Shown here piece by piece: positions 8,343 to 16,178 of a stretch of DNA of 18,331 nucleotides. Source of the DNA: CALMFT01 sp041674565 (GTDB lineage: Bacteria > Patescibacteriota > Gracilibacteria > Absconditabacterales > Absconditicoccaceae). The notes under the pieces are model-generated. The model ran no database searches and had not been told where the DNA came from. It saw only the letters and a list, made by a program, of their open reading frames with translations. The stretch lies in contig JBAYVQ010000007.1 in assembly GCA_041674565.1 (NCBI GenBank), positions 1-18,331 on the forward strand. The letters run 5' to 3'. A program made the position numbers and the translations under genes. Position 1 is the first letter of the stretch. The number at the start of each line of letters is the position of its first letter.

Positions 8343-9368
8343 ATGAAATTAGGTAGATATATCCTGATCACTGTAGTAGTGCTGATCTCTTTGTATCAGC
8401 TCAATACCATACAAATCAATAAAGATATCGTAGTATCAAAGGGAGATAGCTATGATGTGTTTTTTCGTGCCATGTCTTGGCGAGATGCTAATATGATGAA
8501 GATATACCTCAAGCTGCACTATCCTCAGGACCCCACTGTCTATCCTGGGGTATACCGTTTTGAAAAGCCTTTGAGCTATGGTAATTTCCTAGAGACCATA
8601 TCGGTCCCACCTCAACCAGTCATGGTCAAGATAACTTTGCTTGAGGGTTGGTCGACACGAGATGCTGATGCGTTATTGGTTAAAAAGTGATATATCACTC
8701 CTGGTGAGTATAGATCTTATGTTACCAATCCTGATACGATCAAGGCCGCAATTGTGACTTATCCATTTCTTCCCGATACGCTCACTAGTTTGGAGTGATT
8801 TTTGTATCCAGATACCTATCATATTGATCTCAATAAGGGTAAGATGGTTGAGCAGCTTGTCCAGCTCCAGCTCCAGACATTCTTGAAAAAAGTTCGATCA
8901 CCAAACCAAGACGCTTTCGTACAATTCAATGCGAAGCTTCAAAAAGATAGTTTCGACTTCAAAATGTCCACCTATAGCATTGTTAAGTTGGCAAGTATTA
9001 TTGAAAATGAAGAGAAAAATAACCAGAATAAGCAGACCATTGCTGGGGTGTTTCTGAATAGGATTTACAATGGTATGCAACTGGGCGCCGATGTGACGCT
9101 ATGCTATGGTAAATCAATCACGTACGACCAATGCACTCCAAGTTTTATTGTAGAGAACTTGTACGACGAAACCAATCCTTATAATACCAGAAGGCAGATG
9201 GGCTTACCTCCTACTCCTATCTCCAATCCTACATTGCAGTCCATCGAAGCAGTGCTAAATTACAAAATGACCAATTACGTTTACTACTTGCATGATGCCA
9301 ATGGTAAAATATACTATGGAGCAACTCTGCAGGAACACAACATAAATAAAGAACGCTATCTTAAATAG
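8343..9368 (+). CDS. mltG: endolytic peptidoglycan transglycosylase MltG (YceG-like)
   Basis: 341 aa. ATG 8343 is preferred because it gives a clean N-terminal membrane anchor ('MKLGRYILITVVVLISLY') with a TTATTTT element 14 nt upstream; in-frame ATGs at 8304 and 8331 are alternatives. A LysM-like region near residue 35 ('IVVSKGDSYDVFFRAM') is followed by 'ITLLEGWSTRDADALL' and the signature 'LEGFLYPDTY' (150-159), whose Gly is TGA. Another TGA encodes Gly116 in 'KKGYITPGEY'. The catalytic glutamate is E221 in 'LASIIENEEKN'. Further conserved parts are 'AGVFLNRIYNGMQLGADVT' and 'NPYNTRRQMGLPPTPISNP'. MltG cleaves nascent glycan strands at the outer face of the membrane and sets strand length. 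It shows the organism builds peptidoglycan. Confidence 0.95.
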
Positions 9369-9396
9369 TCATATACTTTTATTGTTTTGCGCGCCT

Positions 9397-10632
9397 ATGA
9401 AGACATTCTTGCAGGATATACTACAAAAAATACAAGGGTATGCCAACTATATGAAGGAAACCGTACAGGTCGTGAAGCATAGACCTCAGACTGATCAGAC
9501 TGAGGATCTAGCACTGCCCTCAGAAGAGTCGACACATGTCTTGTCGGGTGCCATAGACTATCGGAAATTTTGGTTGATAGGTATCTTAGTCATAGGGATT
9601 GGGTGGTTTTCATTTCAAATCATAGACCGAATATTACTGGTTTTTACGGGGGTGATCATCGCTATAGCGATAGAGAGTCTCATTACTTACTTTGAGCAAA
9701 AGACTGGTAGGAGATGGTTGGCTATACTACTTGCTTACCTTATACTGATTGGTTTGTTGCTGAGTGGCGTCCTGGTTATGATACCGTTCTTGGTTAATCA
9801 GATTGGTGACATCATAGGTGTGGTGATTAATCAGGCTCGTGCCATAGAGTCTACCCTAAAGACAGTAGGATTGTGAGAGATCGTGCAACAGACTCGGTTT
9901 TATGACTACTTGAAGACGTTTGGAGTAGACCTTGCGGAGCCTAGGTATTTGGAACAACTACAATCCATTATCCAGAATAATATTAGTGCTATCATTACAT
10001 TTTCTAGTGGCTACGCCAAAGATGCTGGTGGTATTGTGGTTAGTACGGTATGAGGCTTACTTTCTGCTTTGGCTCAAGTTGGTTTCGTATTGACCCTGTC
10101 CGTGCTATTGAGTATCGAAAAGACGGCCTTTATGAGATTTATCTATAGGCTGAGCGGACACTCTGCTACTGCTCGCAGGAAGATCAATACCCTCTATGTT
10201 AAGCTTGGATTTTGGTTGAGAACCCAGATATTGTTAGGTATATATATTGGTATTACTATGTATGTCGGATTATGGATCCTGAGCCTGTTTGGTATAGATG
10301 TGCCCAACAAGTGATCGCTTGCTGTGATATCCGCTCTTACAGAACTGATCCCTTACTTGTGACCCACACTTGGATGAATACCAGTCATTATTATGGGTGC
10401 TGTATCCAATGGGCGAATAGGGGTTATCATAACAGGAGCCTTGGTGTTTGCGGTACAACGACTTGAAAATAACATCTTGATACCTTTACTTTTCAAACAA
10501 AGTCTAGGTGTCAGTCCGGTGGTTATATTCTTATGTATGGTATTGTTGTGAATTACGATAGGCCTCAATGGTGTAATTATTGCAATACCGATCGCAGTAA
10601 TTATTACCATATTGTTTGACAAAGATGCTTAG
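9397..10632 (+). CDS. AI-2E family transporter (PerM/TqsA-like permease)
   Basis: 411 aa from ATG 9397. A hydrophilic N-terminal ~55 residues precede multiple membrane helices ('FWLIGILVIGIGWFSFQII', 'LLVFTGVIIAIAIESL', 'LAILLAYLILIGLLLSGV'). A soluble segment ('FYDYLKTFGVDLAEPRYL') is followed by more helices and the family signature 'LTELIPYLGPTLGGIPV', then 'QRLENNILIPLLF' and 'SLGVSPVVIFLCMVLLG'. Six TGA codons fall at Gly positions, two of them inside the signature; the standard code would give four or more fragments. Substrates in this family vary (AI-2, other small molecules or ions), so none is assigned. The gene lies 28 nt after mltG. Confidence 0.9.
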
Positions 10633-10673
10633 TGATCCTCCAGAGACTTTCGTTTTACCTATTAGTTTGTAGT

Positions 10674-11159
10674 ATGTCTATCCAGTCTATTTGATGAATA
10701 TTGTATCAGATTATCAATAATGAACCATATTTTTTTATCATGAAAAGGAAGGCTCTCTCTGGCAAGATCGAGCGAATAGCCCCCAAAGGTAAAGTGCAAC
10801 CGAGTGAAGATCCTGAGTTGACGTGCGTAAGGGAAATATCCGAGGAGACTGGCATGGATATCAACCAACTCCATATCAAGACCAAACTATCAGGAGGAGT
10901 GGAACTTAAAAATATGAATTTTGGCAAAGGTGCTACTGACAAGATGATAAATTACTTTTTGGTCCACTACCAGGGCGAGCCAGATGCGGTACGCATACCA
11001 GATGAAGAGGGTTTGACTGGTATGTATAAGTGGTGTACGCTCACTGATGTTACCAATTTGGTGCCGTATAAAGATTTGAGAGCAGTTTTCCGTGAGGCGT
11101 ACGAGTATCTCAGTAGACAAACTGAAAAACAAAGAATATTTGAAAGCATAAAGATCTAA
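10674..11159 (+). CDS. NUDIX hydrolase
   Basis: 161 aa starting at ATG 10674. Two adjacent TGA codons, read as Gly, complete the usual first strand, 'MSIQSIGGILYQIINNEP'. The Nudix box is perfect: G39-x5-E-x7-REISEETGM (residues 39-61), so the metal-binding glutamates are all present. Nudix enzymes cleave a nucleoside diphosphate linked to another group; the substrate cannot be told from the sequence. The C-terminal half has 'INYFLVHYQGEPDAV' and 'MYKWCTLTDVTNLVPYKDL'. A GTTTTAC element lies 17 nt before the start. It is followed after 5 nt by the exported-protein gene, suggesting an operon. Confidence 0.92.
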
Positions 11160-11164
11160 TCCAC

Positions 11165-11803
11165 ATGAAACTGACTTCCCCCGCTCTGATTACTATGGTG
11201 ATCGTATGAAGTATTGTCTTTGTGGGATTTTGATGATGAGCACAAACGTCTTATGGTTATTTTCAGGATAAGTTTCATTGCTCCTTACACTCCTCTACCT
11301 TGCAGATTGCAAGCAATCCTTTTACTGAATCAGCTTTATGTCTGGATCTTGTGCGTCAATTGCACTGGAGAGAAAAAGAAATTGCCTCTCAACTAGATTG
11401 GATCAATTCAGAGCCAGCCTCTAGTTACAATAGATCTGTAAGAATTACGCTCACAAGACAGCGTGCTGACATCACGAAACTTATTGGGCAAATGATTAGC
11501 GGCGTAAACAACTTAGAACTCAAACTCTATACGAACTACAAAAAAAAGTACTTTACAAAGCTGAAACCAATTAGATCCAAACTCATTGCCAAGCAAGCGG
11601 TGCTCAACGCCGACTTAGCTCAATCTGTTGCTAAGTGAGAGGCGCTACTTGTAGGTAAAATCATCCGTACCATCGGCTTCAATTATCAAAGGATTAAACT
11701 TATTGAGTGAATCTTAGCGAGCAAATCTTTGGATGAGATGATTCCCTTGCTACAAACCTACGAAACTCTAATTGCTAACCAATTGAAATGAAGTTCTGAA
11801 TAG
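11165..11803 (+). CDS. exported helical protein of unknown function
   Basis: 212 aa. The N-terminus 'MKLTSPALITMVIVGSIVFVGFGGGAQTSYG' (split: 'MKLTSPALITMVIVG', 'SIVFVGFGGGAQTS') is a signal peptide or membrane anchor; four of its glycines are TGA codons, including three in a row at 11231-11239. The rest is Lys/Leu/Ile-rich and almost all helix, probably partly coiled coil ('IRSKLIAKQAVLNADLAQSV', 'LLVGKIIRTIGFNYQRIKLI'). Seven TGA codons in total; under the standard code only a central piece survives. It starts 5 nt after the NUDIX stop and its end overlaps the racemase-like gene by 16 nt, so the genes are probably coupled. No family is recognised. Confidence 0.75.
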
Positions 11804-12603
11804 TAGCATCATCTTTGGCGGACTTGCATCTTACCCGTATTACTCAGTACTATGACCATGAGTATTGTATTTTTTTGGATAACAGATTCGGTCCTTGGTG
11901 ATTCTTGAGTCGAGAAGATAGTGTAGATAGGCTACACAAAGTGCTGTCTAGCGAAGAAGCTAAGTCATGTGATGTTTTGCTTTTGCCTCCCGTATACGAG
12001 CTGCATGCCTTACAGATATCCGATTTTACGCATGCTGCGAAGATCATTCCTTTGTATACTACCTATCTGCAAGAGTGCGTATTGCCCGCTAGTATGGTTG
12101 GTAAAATAGGGCTTTTGGCTCCGCTGAGACACCAGCCTATATTCCAGCGCCATCGAGAACATATGGTGAAGTCTCATACTCTTTTACCTAAACAACAGAA
12201 CAATAGACATTTCCAAAAACAATTCCCTCTGTATGTCGTATGAGCCGATCATCGAGATATACTCTACAAGCTACCTAGAAGTCGATTCGTGAATAAGCTG
12301 ATAAAATTGGATCTCAAAAAACTGAAAGACTACGGTATAGATACTCTCGTACCAACAAGCTACTCTCATTTTCATCACGAAAAAGTGTTCGCGCAAGCAT
12401 TTCACAACAAAGTGAAAGTCCACAAACGATCTAGTATAGAGTATATCGCAAAACAATTGTTATCGGCAAATGAGTCTGCTTATTCTGTAGATATATATAT
12501 GACGGGAGATAGTGTTGTGTTGGATACCGATACGGAGCTTTTGTGGTGTTTGTGAAAAGGAAAACAGCATCAAGTGCTAAGACACAAACTGTCTACGATG
12601 TAA
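11788..12603 (+). CDS. glutamate-racemase-like protein lacking both catalytic cysteines
   Basis: 271 aa from ATG 11788, overlapping the previous gene's end. The overall plan follows MurI/Asp-Glu racemases: a short first strand ('MKFGIVASS', normally 'igvfDSG'), a central 'DVLLLPPVYELHALQ' (62-76, where MurI has 'aivvACNTAsa'), 'KIIPLYTTYLQECVLP' with 'GKIGLLAP' (MurI 'iGvlaT'), and 'GIDTLVPTSYSHFHHEKVF' (183-201, where MurI has 'iDtLVLGCTHYPll'). Both proton-shuttling cysteines and the first-strand Asp are absent, so racemase activity is unlikely. Four TGA codons are read as Gly, including 'FGPWGF'. It may be a repurposed or regulatory MurI homologue. The neighbouring GNA1-like gene supports a cell-wall-precursor context. 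The family call is by pattern only. Confidence 0.6.
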
Positions 12604-12609
12604 TGTAAT

Positions 12610-12616
12610 TTATTTT
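12610..12616 (+). promoter_or_regulatory. TTATTTT element before the GNA1-like gene
   Basis: TTATTTT ends 13 nt before ATG 12630, and TGATAAT follows it directly. No Shine-Dalgarno sequence lies between it and the start. Confidence 0.5.
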
Positions 12617-12629
12617 TGATAATCTGAAT

Positions 12630-13142
12630 ATGTGAGTGGAGAAGAAGTTTGAGATGCAGCTCCTCAATGTAGGTGATTTGAACGAGAAAAATATACAGCG
12701 TCTGAGCGAAATGTTGTCTCAGCTAAGGGTGACCGAGTTGCAAAAAGAATTAGCAGATACTCTCCTGACTGGTATGTTCAATCAGTGATCCAGGGTCTTC
12801 GTTGCTCTCAATGCAAAATGAGAAATTTGTGCTGTCTTGACACTATTGCTGGAGATAAAACTATTATCGGGGTGATGCATTGCATGACACATTGAAGATG
12901 TAGCTACTCATCCAGACAGTCAAAAACAAGGCTTATCGTCATCACTCATGCAGTATGCTATGGACTACGCTAGGCGTGCTCGTATCACATTGGGGCATCA
13001 TGACGAGACGTGCGTAGTCATGAAGCCATACAAAATTGTATTGGATTGCGATACTGGATTGAAGGAATTTTACGAAAAACAGGGCTTTGAAGAGTCCTGA
13101 GTATTTATGAGACAGTACTTGCGTTCTCGAGGAGGAAAGTAG
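12630..13142 (+). CDS. GNAT N-acetyltransferase, GNA1-like (glucosamine-phosphate type)
   Basis: 170 aa. Six TGA codons are read as Gly, so almost nothing is visible in the standard code. The C-terminal ~90 residues follow eukaryotic-type glucosamine-6-phosphate N-acetyltransferase: 'AGHIEDVATHPDSQKQGLS' (85-103; GNA1 'GHiEDVVv....RgkglG'), 'YKIVLDC' (134-140), 'EFYEKQGFEESGVFMRQYL' (GNA1 'FYeK.Gf.....~M..y'). The acetyl-CoA loop QKQGLS deviates from R-x-x-G-x-G at its first and last positions. GNA1 makes N-acetylglucosamine-6-phosphate for UDP-GlcNAc; most bacteria use GlmU instead. Other GNAT substrates remain possible. A TTATTTT element ends 13 nt before the ATG. Confidence 0.75.
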
Positions 13143-13158
13143 CACATGCGATCATGTG
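13143..13158. repeat. short inverted repeat after the GNA1-like gene
   Basis: CACATG, a CGAT loop, then CATGTG: a perfect 6-bp stem starting right after the TAG. There is no T-run, so it is at best a weak RNA hairpin. Confidence 0.35.
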
Positions 13159-13172
13159 TGAAACAAGATGCG

Positions 13173-13200
13173 TTGAAATAGCGCTGTGAAAAATTAGTAT
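13173..13200 (+). promoter_or_regulatory. probable promoter of tRNA-Trp
   Basis: TTGAAA (13173-13178), a 16-nt spacer and TAGTAT (13195-13200), with the mature tRNA beginning 10 nt downstream. Confidence 0.5.
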
Positions 13201-13209
13201 GTCCTCCAT

Positions 13210-13282
13210 AGGGTCTTAGCTCAGTTGGTAGAGCAGCGGTCTCCAAAGCCGCGTGTCGTGGGTTCAATTCCCCCAGGCCCTG
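13210..13282 (+). tRNA. trnW: tRNA-Trp (anticodon CCA)
   Basis: 73 nt cloverleaf. The acceptor AGGGTCT pairs fully with AGGCCCT (G-U included), discriminator G, CCA not encoded. D-stem GCTC/GAGC; anticodon stem GCGGT/GCCGC around the loop CTCCAAA, giving CCA. The T-stem GTGGG/CCCCC has one mismatch. The CCA anticodon reads UGG only, consistent with UGA being glycine and not tryptophan here. The gene stands before the ribosomal-protein cluster. Confidence 0.95.
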
Positions 13283-13595
13283 AATCTTTTTGATTGTGTA
13301 CAAACTCTTGTATTGAGATGTGCAATAATTATTGTCAGAATTATCCAGTGTTTGCTGGTAAGAATGAGTTCCAAGATACTCCCTGCTTATTTGCTGCGTT
13401 TGCTGCGCACTGATAATGAAAACAGTATCACCAATCATGACCTTATAATGTCTAGATGTAATTTGTTATTGAAATTATATTTGGAATAATTATGAGTCTT
13501 TGTCATCGTGATTTTTTGTTAGCATAAAATATAATCAGAATACGTCTCACTATTTGTGTCTATATTGTCTCTATTTTACCATTGCATTGCTATCC
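13283..13595. other. non-coding stretch between tRNA-Trp and rpsL, 313 nt
   Basis: No convincing gene: an open frame after ATG 13366 gives about 40 residues with no family features and extends through the tRNA. A perfect TATAAT at 13530-13535 is a likely -10 box for rpsL, but no good -35 sits at normal spacing (the nearest, TTGTCA at 13500, is 24 nt away). CTATTTT at 13571-13577 precedes rpsL. secE and nusG, often found after tRNA-Trp, are absent. Confidence 0.55.
13571..13577 (+). promoter_or_regulatory. CTATTTT element before rpsL
   Basis: CTATTTTAC, ending 18 nt before the ATG; no purine-rich ribosome-binding site lies in between. Confidence 0.45.
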
Positions 13596-14018
13596 ATGCC
13601 TACTATCAACCAACTATTGAAGACCGGAAGAAAGCCAAAGAACTATAAATCAAAAGCTCCTGTGCTGCAATTTAGCGTGAACAAACTTGAGAGAAATGCA
13701 AAAGTTCCTCAACCATCTCCATTCAAAAGAGGTGTTTGTTTGAAAGTGTATGTCACTAAACCAAAGAAGCCAAACTCTGCGCAGAGAAAGGTTGCTAAGG
13801 TTAGACTGAGTAATGGCGCTGAAGTTATTGCTTATATTCCTGGAGTAAAACATAATTTGCAAGAGCACTCTGTGGTTATGGTAAGAGGATGAAGGGTAAA
13901 AGATCTTCCTGGTGTGAGATACCATATTGTTAGAAATAGATATGATTGTGCTGGTGTAGATGGTAGAAGACAGGGTAGATCATTGTACGGAGCAAAAAGA
14001 CCTAAAGAGAAAAAATAA
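13596..14018 (+). CDS. rpsL: 30S ribosomal protein S12
   Basis: 140 aa from ATG 13596 ('MPTINQLLKTGRKPKN'). The decoding-centre loop 'KPKKPNSAQRKVAKVRLSNG' (split: 'KPKKPNSAQRK', 'VAKVRLSNG') and 'VVMVRGGRVKDLPGVRYHIV' are nearly identical to other S12 proteins. Residue 99, a universally conserved Gly in 'RGGRVKD', is encoded by TGA (13890); this is the cleanest proof of code 25 in the window. The longer loop between 'SKAP' and 'FKRGVC' is of the kind found in Firmicutes S12. The protein sits in the small subunit near the A site and controls decoding fidelity. The C-terminus 'SLYGAKRPKEKK' is complete, and TAA is at 14016-14018. rpsG follows after 60 nt. Confidence 0.98.
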
Positions 14019-14078
14019 TACCACATAAGGATCAGATTATCACATATTCACCATCTTAATTCTTAACTTCTAGATATA

Positions 14079-14546
14079 ATGCCAAGAAAATTTAAAAAAG
14101 TAGACTTATTTCATCTTCCTTCCACAAACGAGAAGGTAGAGAAGTTCATCAACTTCATCATGAAGGCTGGTAAGAAGAATATTGCAAGAAAGATTTTCAA
14201 CGATACTTTGGAGGAGATCAAAGCAAGCGGTCATACCAATCCTTTACTGGTTTGGGAAACTGCAATAGAAAATGCTTCTCCAAATATCATGGTAAAATCA
14301 AGAAGAATTGGAGGAGCCGTGTATGCTATCCCGTTGGAGATCAAGGGATGAAGAAGATTCTTTTATTCTAGTAAGTGGATATTGGACTCTGCAAGGGGAA
14401 AGAAAGGTCAACCAATGCATAAAAAACTATCAAAAGAACTTTTGGAGGCATATACTAGTCAATGAGCTGCAGTCAAGAAGAAAGAAGAAGCACATAGGAA
14501 CGCAGAAGCAAACAAAGCAAACGCATACTTAGCAAAATACTTATAA
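14079..14546 (+). CDS. rpsG: 30S ribosomal protein S7
   Basis: 155 aa, normal length. 'MPRKFKKVDLFHLPSTNEKV' opens the protein. 'VEKFINFIMKAGKKNIARKIF' (split: 'VEKFINFIMKAGKK', 'NIARKIF') and 'LLVWETAIENASPNIMVKSR' match S7 ('al.nv.P.~evk.rriGGa.y'). TGA encodes Gly91 and Gly129; the second lies in 'SQGAAVKKKEEAHRNAEANK', matching the S7 end 'G.avkKKe..hrMAeANkAfah'. The standard code would stop at residue 90. S7 nucleates the 16S 3' domain. The upstream region lacks a Shine-Dalgarno and has TATAAT overlapping the ATG. fusA and tuf, usual next genes, do not follow. Confidence 0.97.
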
Positions 14547-14565
14547 CGAGACATCTATCTAACTA

Positions 14566-14572
14566 TCATTTT
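14566..14572 (+). promoter_or_regulatory. TCATTTT element before the 94-aa gene
   Basis: TCATTTTAC, ending 19 nt before ATG 14592; a one-base variant of the TTATTTT element. Confidence 0.35.
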
Positions 14573-14591
14573 ACATTATCAAACTTAAACA

Positions 14592-14876
14592 ATGGGTAAA
14601 GGAAGGTTCGAGGCCTATGAGCATAGAATATGGTATAACGCTGGAAGAGTAAGAATAAAATCAAAGAAAAAAATCCAGAAAGCATATGATTTTGTTATTG
14701 ATACGCTCAAAAAACAAGCTGTTCACGGTATCGAAGAGAAATCAGGCGTTTCAAAATGGATATATAAAGCAAGACTGCAGGCTTTTGGTAGACTTAAAAA
14801 GTTTGGTATTACCCGCGATATGTTGCAAGAAAAATTGACTTCAAAAGGTCTGACTTCGTTATCCAAATATCTATAG
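14592..14876 (+). CDS. 94-aa basic protein within the ribosomal cluster, unrecognised
   Basis: 94 aa, strongly basic, starting 'MGKGRFEAYEHRIWYNAGRV' and ending 'LTSKGLTSLSKYL'. The middle is helical: 'IKSKKKIQKAYDFVIDTLKK', 'SGVSKWIYKARLQAFGRLKK'. It has no UGA codon, and its Lys/Arg-rich make-up matches the neighbouring ribosomal genes, suggesting high expression. It lies between rpsG and another small basic gene in the same orientation. I cannot match it to any ribosomal protein (not S20, S21, L34 or L29 by eye). The spacing of hydrophobics in 'ARLQAFGRLKKFGITRDMLQ' faintly recalls RecX helices, but not enough for a call. A lineage-specific ribosome-associated or RNA-binding protein is plausible. 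Confidence 0.75.
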   Translation: MGKGRFEAYEHRIWYNAGRVRIKSKKKIQKAYDFVIDTLKKQAVHGIEEKSGVSKWIYKARLQAFGRLKKFGITRDMLQEKLTSKGLTSLSKYL

Positions 14877-14878
14877 TT

Positions 14879-14885
14879 TTATTTT
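14879..14885 (+). promoter_or_regulatory. TTATTTT element before the 47-aa gene
   Basis: TTATTTTTAAC, ending 17 nt before ATG 14903; a second TTATTTG follows at 14890-14896. Confidence 0.45.
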
Positions 14886-14902
14886 TAACTTATTTGTGTC
14901 CC

Positions 14903-15046
14903 ATGAGACTGAAAACAGGCGCTAAAAGAAAATTGTCAAAAGCTGCACATAGAGTGGAGAAAGTAGTGATGATGCAATTCAGAAAAGACCTAGAACAACA
15001 AAGAAAATGGAGAGCTGAAATCATGAAGACAAGAACTAAAAGATAA
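14903..15046 (+). CDS. 47-aa highly basic protein, unrecognised
   Basis: 47 aa: 'MRLKTGAKRKLSKAAHR', then 'VEKVVMMQFRKDLEQQRKW', then 'RAEIMKTRTKR'. About one third of residues are Lys or Arg, typical of small ribosomal proteins. The ATG follows the 94-aa gene by 26 nt and rplS comes 47 nt later, all on one strand. It does not match L34, L36 or S21 by eye. Its position and composition suggest a small ribosome-associated protein. It is an open frame with its own upstream element, but without a homologue the call rests on context. Confidence 0.65.
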   Translation: MRLKTGAKRKLSKAAHRVEKVVMMQFRKDLEQQRKWRAEIMKTRTKR

Positions 15047-15067
15047 TCAGAATCTATCTGATTGCCC

Positions 15068-15074
15068 CTATTTT
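15068..15074 (+). promoter_or_regulatory. CTATTTT element before rplS
   Basis: CTATTTTAC, ending 19 nt before ATG 15094; the same nine bases precede rpsL. Confidence 0.45.
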
Positions 15075-15093
15075 ACTATTACTTACACACAAA

Positions 15094-15483
15094 ATGCATT
15101 TCCAAAGAGTACAAGCACTAGCGAAAAAACAAGAATACTTGAGGTTTCCTGTAAAAGTCGGACAGCAACTTGAGATCCATGAATATATCGGAGAATGAGA
15201 TATCAAGAGAATTTGGAAGTTTAAGTGTTTGGTTGTTGCGGTTCATAACCCTCAAAATCATGATGGGTCGTTTACGGTGATTGGCGAAACATCTGGTATC
15301 AAGATCGAGAAAACTTACCCTGTTTCATTCCCAAGATTTGCTAAAGTTATCTTGTTGGACGAGTTCAAAGTCAGAAAGAGTAAAATATATTACATCAAGG
15401 ACAAAGTTGGTAAAGACGCCAGAATGAAATCTCTTATCACAAAGGATGCAAGAGGTTCAGAAATACAAGCAGTGGCTTGTTAA
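15094..15483 (+). CDS. rplS: 50S ribosomal protein L19
   Basis: 129 aa. 'FPVKVGQQLEIHEYIGEGDI' matches L19 'f.pGD.v.V...i.EG.keR.q', with Gly35 encoded by TGA (15196). Further matches are 'SFTVIGETSGIKIEKTYPV' (usually 'tftVR~is.gvGVEr.fP'), 'SFPRFAKVILLDEFKVRKSK' and 'KIYYIKDKVGKDARMKS' (usually 'LYYLRd..GKaAri'). The C-terminus extends ~15 residues. L19 sits at the subunit interface. In many bacteria it is next to trmD and rpsP; here it lies among small ribosomal genes. The standard code would hide the first 35 residues. Confidence 0.95.
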
Positions 15484-15496
15484 GTATTCTGTCAGC

Positions 15497-15503
15497 TTAT
15501 TTT
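15497..15503 (+). promoter_or_regulatory. TTATTTT element before rplY
   Basis: TTATTTTAAC, ending 22 nt before ATG 15526; the ATG itself overlaps a TATAAT. Confidence 0.4.
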
Positions 15504-15525
15504 AACATATTATTATCATTATATA

Positions 15526-16143
15526 ATGGAGTTAGCAGTTACATTGAGAGAAAAGTCTCGTAGAAAGAGTTCTGTCCTAAGAAAGATGAGCATTATACCA
15601 GGCGTTGTGTACGGTAAAAATACTAAGGACCCTGTGCATGTTAGTTTTGTAAAAAACGAGTTTTTGAAACTCTACAGATATGCTGGTAGTAGTACGGTAG
15701 TGGATCTCAAGGGAGGCCATGATGGGATGGTATTGATCCACGACATCCAGACAGATCCCATATCCAACAACTTGCTTCATGTAGATTTTTTGGCAGTAAG
15801 TGCTAATGAAGCGGTAACCGCAGAAGTTCCTGTTGTATTGATTGGAGAGTCTCCATTGGTCAAAAACAATGAAGGTAGAGTGGAACTAGTGAAGGATACT
15901 GTTGCTGTGACTGCATTGCCAAAAGACTTGCCACATAATATTGAGATTGATATATCGTTTATCATATCTACTCAAGATGGTGTATTTGTGAGAGATTTGA
16001 AATTAGGAAATAAGGTAGAAATAGAAGAAGATATGGATCAACCTATTGTGGTGGCTGTGCCATTGTCTCAAGAGGAAGAAGAACCGGCCGCAATAACGCC
16101 AGAAGCAGCGGCTCCAGCAGCAGATGCTCCAGCAGCAGCATAA
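15526..16143 (+). CDS. rplY: 50S ribosomal protein L25/CTC
   Basis: 205 aa, the long two-domain CTC form. The N-terminal 5S-rRNA-binding domain starts 'MELAVTLREKSRRKSSVLRK' and has 'IIPGVVYGKNTKDPVHVSF' and 'VLIHDIQTDPISNNLLHVDF' (usually 'vlikdvQ.dPv...ilHvDF'). The C-terminal TL5-like domain includes 'VPVVLIGESPLVKNNEGRV' and 'LPKDLPHNIEIDIS'. The tail is an acidic, Ala/Pro-rich linker ('EEEEPAAITPEAAAPAADA'), common in CTC proteins. No UGA codon is used, all glycines being GGN. It binds 5S rRNA in the large subunit. Confidence 0.95.
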   Translation: MELAVTLREKSRRKSSVLRKMSIIPGVVYGKNTKDPVHVSFVKNEFLKLYRYAGSSTVVDLKGGHDGMVLIHDIQTDPISNNLLHVDFLAVSANEAVTAEVPVVLIGESPLVKNNEGRVELVKDTVAVTALPKDLPHNIEIDISFIISTQDGVFVRDLKLGNKVEIEEDMDQPIVVAVPLSQEEEEPAAITPEAAAPAADAPAAA

Positions 16144-16156
16144 TTATTAACATTGT

Positions 16157-16163
16157 TTATTTT
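16157..16163 (+). promoter_or_regulatory. TTATTTT element before rpmB
   Basis: TTATTTT, ending 15 nt before ATG 16179, with a pyrimidine-rich spacer. Confidence 0.45.
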
Positions 16164-16178
16164 TGTATCCCTATACCT

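Noticed and set aside
8281..8352. Tiny Cys-rich frame (about 23 residues) starting at ATG 8281, preceded by TTATTTTTAC
   Set aside because: It overlaps the mltG start, matches no family and is very short. It is intriguing because of the perfect upstream element, but unsupported.
13253..13489. Open frame running out of tRNA-Trp
   Set aside because: It begins inside the tRNA, and its product is rich in hydrophobic residues without any domain; no SecE features despite the position.
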